Assembly (NCBI GenBank): GCA_031286005.1
Contig: JAITVC010000135.1
Location: 1 to 9,554 of the forward strand
Direction of reading: 5' to 3'
Length of the DNA stretch: 9,554 nt
From: Bacteroidales bacterium
GTDB taxonomy: Bacteria; Bacteroidota; Bacteroidia; Bacteroidales; P3
In this document: positions 6,436-9,554 of the stretch, one piece after another
Position numbering within the stretch: position 1 is the stretch's first letter
Layout: each line of letters opens with the position of its first letter
Notes under the pieces: model-generated
Database searches by the model: none
What the model saw: only the letters and a program-made list of their open reading frames with translations
What the model was told of the DNA's origin: nothing
Translations under genes and position numbers: made by a program

Positions 6436-6515
6436 CCATGATTGTTTGGGATGTTGCCAAAAATATCATTCCCGAAGTACACCGACAAATTAATGAAATA
6501 ATTATTCAAAAATAA
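6428..6515 (+). pseudogene. Remnant of the HEPN toxin gene (HepT/DUF86-type), internally deleted
   Basis: Directly after the antitoxin, a frame from 6438 to the TAA at 6513-6515 reads MIVWDVAKNIIPEVHRQINEI… This resembles the C-terminal helix of DUF86/HEPN toxins (pattern IVWxVxxNxIPxLxxQI). The expected toxin start, ATGTCTAAC at 6428, overlaps the antitoxin stop as in intact pairs, but it is in a different frame from the tail. About 80 of the usual ~110 codons are missing, including the RX4-6H ribonuclease motif. The simplest reading is an internal deletion with a junction near 6437, leaving no functional toxin. The family assignment rests on a short match plus gene order. Confidence 0.65.
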
Positions 6516-6519
6516 TTCG

Positions 6520-6527
6520 TATATTTG
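6520..6527 (+). promoter_or_regulatory. -7 promoter element in front of the structured RNA
   Basis: TATATTTG within CGTATATTTGCAC, directly after the HEPN remnant. No protein frame with a plausible start follows for almost 300 bp, so the transcript should begin near 6533 with the structured region. No clear -33 box is seen. Confidence 0.65.
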
Positions 6528-6532
6528 CACTC

Positions 6533-6723
6533 AAATTTAATTCAAAAAATATGTAAAAAATAAAACATCATATAAAATAGCGTTGCTATATTCTTGTTTC
6601 CGAAACGTGAGAAATTTCAAAAACAGTTAGAATAAGTAAACGTTCGCAAATTGCGGACTTATTTATTTACTGTTTGGGTTATTCTCACGACCTCGGAAGC
6701 GGATATTTAAGTCCGTTTTTTTT
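6533..6723 (+). ncRNA. Structured RNA (~190 nt) with long rod-like hairpin and terminator; function unknown
   Basis: A small 5' hairpin (ATAGC 6577-6581 with GCTAT 6585-6589) is followed by a long irregular rod made of consecutive complementary segments. These are TTCCGA 6598-6603 with TCGGAA 6693-6698; CGTGAGAA 6606-6613 with TTCTCACG 6682-6689; AAACAGT 6621-6627 with ACTGTTT 6669-6675; AATAAGT 6631-6637 with ACTTATT 6657-6663; and CGCA 6645-6648 with TGCG 6652-6655. The 3' end is a short hairpin (CGGA 6700-6703 with TCCG 6712-6715) followed by eight T residues. Nested pairing of this extent is not expected by chance. An alternative pairing, CGGACTTA 6654-6661 with TAAGTCCG 6708-6715, would break both the inner rod and the terminator. 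It could be a stand-alone small RNA (6S-like in shape only), an attenuating leader for 6819, or a folded mobile repeat. I cannot assign a known family. Confidence 0.6.
6700..6723 (+). terminator. Intrinsic terminator of the structured RNA
   Basis: A short CGGA…TCCG stem (6700-6703 and 6712-6715) is followed directly by TTTTTTTT (6716-6723). The stem is weak alone but adjoins the long rod. Its 3' arm can instead pair with 6654-6661, which would prevent termination. Confidence 0.55.
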
Positions 6724-6818
6724 ATGCCCAAAAATGTCTGAACTATGATCTTCTTGATTAATAAGATTACCATGATTAAAATACAACTAAACAATTAAAC
6801 ACTAAAAAACAAAACACC
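6724..6818. other. A/T-rich spacer with short GATTA/ATGATT repeats and no visible promoter
   Basis: From about 6741 to 6777 the words ATGATC, GATTAATAAGATTAC and ATGATT recur in a short imperfect direct-repeat pattern. No TAnnTTTG element or Shine-Dalgarno lies between the terminator and the ATG at 6819. The gene there is therefore best explained by read-through of the RNA transcript. Confidence 0.4.
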
Positions 6819-7268
6819 ATGCAAAAAAAACAAAACAAAATCTGGTTTCATCGAAATGAATGGGATTCAGACAATGCAAAAAAACTTCTTGAAGAAAAAT
6901 GTCTTGCAATCGGTTTTGCTTCTTTTTATGAAGCTGCTGAAGAAATTTGTCGAAAACGTGGCGATATCTACAATATTTGCGCAAAAATCACGAAAAAGAA
7001 ACCAAATATTTATTTAGAAGATTTCACTCGAACAATGGTAAAGGGCGATTGGGTAATTGTACCGACATTTCCCAAAAGAAATCAATTTTCGATTTATGAA
7101 TTGACAGAAGATTGTGCTCGGCCTATTTCACAACTTCGTGGCTCCAATTCCGCTGAATTAGGTTTTTTTAGAAATGTCAGGGTGGTTGTATATGGCGCAA
7201 CAAGCACATGGCCTGTAAAAGAATGGAATCGACGCGGAAAAAGAACAAGCAGAAAAAATGCAAAATAA
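6819..7268 (+). CDS. Short protein resembling the N-terminal domain of restriction-type proteins, apparently truncated
   Basis: This 149-residue protein has no signal peptide or membrane helix. It shows a pattern I associate with a PUA-like N-terminal domain of some Mrr-type or other restriction proteins: an early IWFHRNEW strand, CLAIGFASF (~30-38), a helical middle, MVKGDWVIVP (~73-82), FSIYEL (~90-95) and LGFFRNVRVV (~114-123). Larger relatives usually continue into more domain sequence and a nuclease. Here the tail becomes short and very basic (NRRGKRTSRKNAK) and stops, suggesting truncation or a fragment. No catalytic nuclease motif is present. It is followed after 27 bp by the secreted protein gene on the same strand. 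It has no promoter of its own. The family resemblance comes from pattern memory and is not certain. Confidence 0.5.
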   Translation: MQKKQNKIWFHRNEWDSDNAKKLLEEKCLAIGFASFYEAAEEICRKRGDIYNICAKITKKKPNIYLEDFTRTMVKGDWVIVPTFPKRNQFSIYELTEDCARPISQLRGSNSAELGFFRNVRVVVYGATSTWPVKEWNRRGKRTSRKNAK

Positions 7269-7295
7269 TTTTAATCTTAAAAATTCAAAAAGACT

Positions 7296-7775
7296 ATGAA
7301 AAAAAGATATCTACTGCTATTCATTAGCATATTCGTGGCATTCTCAGTTTCTGCACAGAAGCTGACTTTGAACAAACTTATTCAATTGCATAAGCAAAAT
7401 TTGCTTGGCGTAGACGAATATTTAACAAAACAAAATTGGAAAGGAGGAATTACTTTTCACAATTTAGAAGGTGCATTTGGTTGTGATGAAGGAAATTGGG
7501 AATCCCTATTAGCTGGAGGTGTATTAACCATAAAACGTAATTGTGAATGTAACAATTTTACGCAATACACATATGTTGGAGACGATAGTGAAGAATGGAG
7601 AAACAAAGTATTAAAAGAACTGCAAACTTCTACAGTTTACATATTTAACGACATAACAACTGAGGAAAGTCCTCTCGGATTAGTCATAAATTATTTTTAT
7701 AAGAACAATGGGCTTGTTATCGCTTTGAGATTTATACCTGGTACAGTAATAACCGAGCTATACATTGTTAATTAA
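7296..7775 (+). CDS. Small secreted protein of unknown function
   Basis: This 159-residue protein starts with a clear Sec signal peptide (MKKRYLLLF…FSVSAQ, about 21 residues), so it is exported to the periplasm or beyond. The mature part begins KLTLNKLIQLHKQNLLGVDEYLTKQNWKG, a pattern (leucine-rich helix, then VDEYLxxxxW) that I have seen in uncharacterised Bacteroidota secreted proteins. It has three cysteines in a short span (Cys63, Cys82, Cys84), which may be structural. There is no lipobox and no enzyme motif. The start is preceded by an A-rich stretch without a Shine-Dalgarno. It lies 27 bp behind the gene at 6819 with no promoter between them, so the two are probably co-transcribed. No function is proposed. 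Confidence 0.75.
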   Translation: MKKRYLLLFISIFVAFSVSAQKLTLNKLIQLHKQNLLGVDEYLTKQNWKGGITFHNLEGAFGCDEGNWESLLAGGVLTIKRNCECNNFTQYTYVGDDSEEWRNKVLKELQTSTVYIFNDITTEESPLGLVINYFYKNNGLVIALRFIPGTVITELYIVN

Positions 7776-7884
7776 ATATTTTTTTCAGCGAGCACTCCAT
7801 TCGGTTTAGGCTATGCCTAAGTCGTTCTATCTCGACAGGTTTTACCTGTTCATCTAAAACTACACGATTCAACAAATAAGGCAT
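7768..7884 (-). CDS. Possible 38-codon small ORF built over two palindromes
   Basis: On the minus strand ATG 7884 opens a frame MPYLLNRVVLDEQVKPVE… ending SLKKIFN at a TAA (7768-7770). The product would be a charged, probably helical peptide, and its 3' end overlaps the convergent gene ending at 7775 by 8 bp. A near match to the promoter element (TATTTTTTG) lies just upstream. Against it, the same DNA holds two palindromes that could explain its conservation, and the peptide matches no family I recognise. It may also be the tail of a lost gene. Confidence 0.25.
   Translation of the reverse strand: MPYLLNRVVLDEQVKPVEIERLRHSLNRMECSLKKIFN
7806..7849. repeat. Two adjacent short palindromes
   Basis: TTAGGC-TAT-GCCTAA (7806-7820) and ACAGGT-TTT-ACCTGT (7835-7849) are perfect 6-bp hairpins with 3-nt loops, 14 bp apart, just downstream of the small secreted protein gene. 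Neither has a T-run, so they are not typical terminators. They may be part of a REP-like or decayed mobile element. Confidence 0.55.
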
Positions 7885-7904
7885 TTTATAAACAAAAAAT
7901 AGCA

Positions 7905-7953
7905 AGGGGATTCCTCGACTACGCACGCTTTGCGTGCTTCGCTCGGAATGACG
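7905..7953. repeat. REP-like palindromic element (ATTCC…GGAAT type)
   Basis: Outer arms ATTCC (7910-7914) and GGAAT (7945-7949) enclose a perfect inner hairpin GCACGC-TTT-GCGTGC (7923-7937). The block is GC-rich in an AT-rich gap and noncoding. It has the architecture of dispersed REP/BIME-like repeats. Confidence 0.65.
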
Positions 7954-8001
7954 AGGCGTTGTTTTGATGGAAAAAGAAAAATACTCTCGAAGGGTTTTTT
8001 T

Positions 8002-8029
8002 GTAGGGGCGAATAATTATTCGGCCCTAC
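8002..8029. repeat. 28-bp near-perfect palindrome (REP-like) upstream of the second propeller promoter
   Basis: GTAGGG (8002-8007) pairs with CCCTAC (8024-8029), and CGAATAA (8009-8015) with TTATTCG (8016-8022). One G-G mismatch interrupts an otherwise complete palindrome with no loop. The form is that of a dispersed repeat. It ends 24 bp before the -7 box and may overlap the promoter's upstream region. Confidence 0.75.
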
Positions 8030-8053
8030 GGTGTTTGTTTGGAATATTTTTCG

Positions 8054-8061
8054 TATCTTTG
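8054..8061 (+). promoter_or_regulatory. -7 promoter element of the second propeller gene
   Basis: TATCTTTG in the context TTTTTCGTATCTTTGTGAA, very like the promoter of the first propeller gene. It ends only 11 bp before ATG 8073, so the transcript would have a leader of about 5 nt or none. A TTTG at 8034-8037 is 16 bp upstream, shorter than the usual ~19. Confidence 0.7.
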
Positions 8062-8072
8062 TGAAAAAAATT

Positions 8073-9281
8073 ATGAAACAACTTTTTACCATACTTTTTG
8101 CATTGTGCGTTGGTTCGACATTATCAGCACAAGACCGTGTGGAATGGCGGTTTGACCGCACGGGGCATTACAGCAAGGAAACCGGATTATTAAAATCATG
8201 GCCGCCGAAAGGCCCCGAATTGCTGTGGCATTTTGAAGGGTTGGGAGATGGCTACACATCTATTTCCATTGACCATAACAAAATCTTCGTTACCGGAATT
8301 ACGGATGGAAAAGGTTATCTCTATGTGTTGAATTTGCAGGGCAAATTGCTCAACAAAGTGGATTTCGGCAAGGAATGGGATAGCGACGGCTATATTGGCA
8401 CACGCAGTACGGTTATTCCCAATGATGGAAAATTGTATGTTGTGAATGGAAACGCAGAGTTATTCTGTTTCGACGAAAATTCGCTGAAACTTCTGTGGAA
8501 AAAGGATTATATTAAGGAATATGCCGCCGAAAATACCAAACACGGTTGGCATGGTCCGCCGTTAATTGTAGGCGAAAAACTGATTATCGCACCCGGCGGG
8601 AAAATGCACAATGTAGTTGCTCTGAACAAAAATACGGGCAAAACGATTTGGACTTCCAAAGGCGCCGATGTGATGAGCGGCTATGGGGTGCCGATTTATA
8701 TCGGCGACCAATCTGTTCCTCAAATTGCCATTATGATGTCGCATTTTATCATCGGCTTGGATGCGGCCACAGGCCAAATGCTTTGGTCGCATCCGCACAC
8801 CAATCGATTTGGCGAGCATCCGAACACCCCCATTTACAGCAACGGCCTGTTGTTTGGCATGAGCAGTTACGGCAAAGGCTCCGTGATGTTGCAATTGACG
8901 GATGGCGGAAAACAGGTTAAGAAAGTTTATGATTTACCGCAAATCGGGCATCAAATGGGACACGTGCTGAAATTTGGCAATTATGTGTATGGCTCAGGCC
9001 AAAGGACGACTTGGTATTGCGCTGATTGGAAAACCGGAAAAATCATGTACGAATCGAAAGATTTGGCTGCCGGCAATATCATTTCCGCCGATGGCATGTT
9101 GTATATCTTATCCGACAAAGGCGAAATGGCGTTGGTTAAGCCCAATTCGCAAAAGCTTGATCTGGTCAGTAAGTTTTCCGTTACTTTGGGCACGGGTCCT
9201 TTTTGGACGCATCCTGTGATTTACAACGGTGTGCTGTACATTCGGCATGGCGATGCATTGATGGCCTATAAGATTAAATAA
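8073..9281 (+). CDS. Secreted PQQ-type beta-propeller repeat protein (paralogue 2)
   Basis: This 402-residue paralogue of 4862-6073 is collinear throughout. Shared blocks include DRTGxY, GPELLW, FGKEW or YGKEW, HNVVALNKN, SYGKGS, DWKTGKI, GEMALVK and the C-terminus RHGDALMAYKIK; roughly half of the positions look identical by eye. It has a signal peptide (residues ~1-20, TLSAQ) and propeller-blade tryptophan motifs (ELLWHFEG, KLLWKKD, KTIWTSKG, QMLWSHPH). There is no lipobox. I place the start at ATG 8073 (MKQLFTILF) rather than at 8031, because the promoter box lies inside the longer frame and a signal peptide begins at 8073. Loop segments differ most between the copies, which suggests changed ligands or partners. 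The role is unknown. Confidence 0.88.
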   Translation: MKQLFTILFALCVGSTLSAQDRVEWRFDRTGHYSKETGLLKSWPPKGPELLWHFEGLGDGYTSISIDHNKIFVTGITDGKGYLYVLNLQGKLLNKVDFGKEWDSDGYIGTRSTVIPNDGKLYVVNGNAELFCFDENSLKLLWKKDYIKEYAAENTKHGWHGPPLIVGEKLIIAPGGKMHNVVALNKNTGKTIWTSKGADVMSGYGVPIYIGDQSVPQIAIMMSHFIIGLDAATGQMLWSHPHTNRFGEHPNTPIYSNGLLFGMSSYGKGSVMLQLTDGGKQVKKVYDLPQIGHQMGHVLKFGNYVYGSGQRTTWYCADWKTGKIMYESKDLAAGNIISADGMLYILSDKGEMALVKPNSQKLDLVSKFSVTLGTGPFWTHPVIYNGVLYIRHGDALMAYKIK

Positions 9282-9315
9282 GACGATGTGGCGGGCCAAA
9301 AACTAAATTGTCAAT

Positions 9316-9346
9316 TTTGCCATCTCAAAAAAAATCGCTATCTTTG
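9316..9346 (+). promoter_or_regulatory. Complete Bacteroidota promoter (-33 and -7) of purL
   Basis: TTTG (9316-9319), exactly 19 bp, then TATCTTTG (9339-9346): the best promoter in the window. The -33 box partly overlaps the small palindrome AAATTGTCAATTT (9305-9317), which could bind a regulator. The leader to the proposed start is about 54 nt. Confidence 0.8.
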
Positions 9347-9379
9347 TACCTAAATTTTTTCTGTCGTCTAACTAAAATT

Positions 9380-9394
9380 ATCCTAAAAAAGGAT
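9380..9394 (+). promoter_or_regulatory. Small leader hairpin covering an AAAGGA Shine-Dalgarno-like site
   Basis: ATCCT (9380-9384) pairs with AGGAT (9390-9394) around five A residues. The 3' arm includes AAAGGA, the only purine-rich ribosome-site candidate before purL, 12 bp from TTG 9406. The stem is short, so any control of translation is speculative. Confidence 0.35.
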
Positions 9395-9405
9395 TGTATA
9401 AAATC

Positions 9406-9554
9406 TTGAAAAATTACCGTATCTATGTTGAAAAACATCCGCAATACCAAGTAGAAGCACAAAGTTTGCAAAGCGAACTGAACAGCAATCTCGGACTTGG
9501 CTTAAAAAACTTACGTTTACTGAATGTTTATGACCTGTTCGGATTTACACCCGA
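9406..9554 (+). CDS. purL: Phosphoribosylformylglycinamidine synthase, N-terminal part (cut by window edge)
   Basis: The visible 49 codons (KNYRIYVEKHPQYQVEA… ending NVYDLFGFTP) match the N-terminal PurS-like domain of the large single-chain PurL (FGAM synthase). It makes formylglycinamidine ribonucleotide using glutamine and ATP in de novo purine synthesis, in the cytoplasm. The family pattern YRIFVEKK…VEAESLxxELNxNL…LRLxNVYDLFG is clear. There is no in-frame ATG upstream. TTG 9406 gives the normal N-terminus (M-KNYRI), while TTG 9394 would add four residues. The full protein should be about 1,230 residues, the rest lying beyond the window. The gene has its own strong promoter and is unrelated in function to the propeller gene before it. 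Confidence 0.88.
   Translation, partial: MKNYRIYVEKHPQYQVEAQSLQSELNSNLGLGLKNLRLLNVYDLFGFTP

Noticed and set aside
6598..6698. Retron msr-msd RNA
   Set aside because: The long hairpin is suggestive, but there is no reverse transcriptase gene in the window and no inverted a1/a2 arrangement next to one.
6598..6698. Integron attC site
   Set aside because: No integrase, and no recognisable conserved core pair (GTTRRRY type) at the ends of the rod.
6533..6723. Firm assignment as 6S RNA
   Set aside because: The rod shape and phylum promoter are compatible, but I cannot see the conserved central bubble with confidence and cannot run a covariance model.
8031..8072. 14-residue N-terminal extension of the second propeller protein
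   Set aside because: It contains the promoter box and would place charged sequence before a normal signal peptide.

Overview
The window looks like a chromosomal segment of a Bacteroidota bacterium, probably Bacteroidales-like. Several genes are preceded by the TAnnTTTG promoter -7 element typical of that phylum (TATCTTTG, TATATTTG, TACCTTTG). Shine-Dalgarno motifs are mostly absent. One protein ends in a type IX secretion (Por) sorting domain, and the last gene is the large Bacteroidota-type PurL.

Layout. (1) 1-936: the tail of a possible upstream gene overlaps, by ATGA, an EamA/DMT-type inner-membrane transporter. (2) 937-1277: no convincing gene; a decayed 21-bp tandem array runs into a strong terminator hairpin between two convergent genes. 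(3) 1278-3335, minus strand: a secreted BspA-type leucine-rich-repeat protein with two bacterial Ig-like domains and a C-terminal T9SS sorting domain. (4) 3542-4645, minus strand: a membrane-embedded AraC-family regulator. It is divergent from (5) 4862-6073, a secreted PQQ-type beta-propeller protein. The two promoters sit in perfect 24-bp inverted copies, with a separate operator-like dyad between them. (6) 6074-7775: an AT-rich accessory stretch. It holds an intact MNT-type nucleotidyltransferase antitoxin followed by only the last ~25 codons of a HEPN toxin, a strongly folded RNA with a terminator and an alternative pairing, a short protein resembling the N-terminal domain of larger restriction-type proteins, and a small secreted protein of unknown function. 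(7) 7776-8053: palindromic REP-like elements. (8) 8073-9281: a second propeller protein, clearly a paralogue of the first. (9) 9406 to the window end: the start of purL, apparently with a TTG start, behind a well-formed TTTG-N19-TATCTTTG promoter.

How it fits together. The two propeller genes look like an old tandem duplication now separated by an accessory insertion zone carrying remnants of defence or toxin-antitoxin genes. The membrane AraC-like regulator is the obvious candidate to control the divergent propeller gene. The surface LRR protein is probably independent. No complete new system can be demonstrated. The best candidates for follow-up are the structured RNA at about 6533-6723, with the gene behind it that lacks a promoter of its own, and the toxin-less MNT antitoxin.
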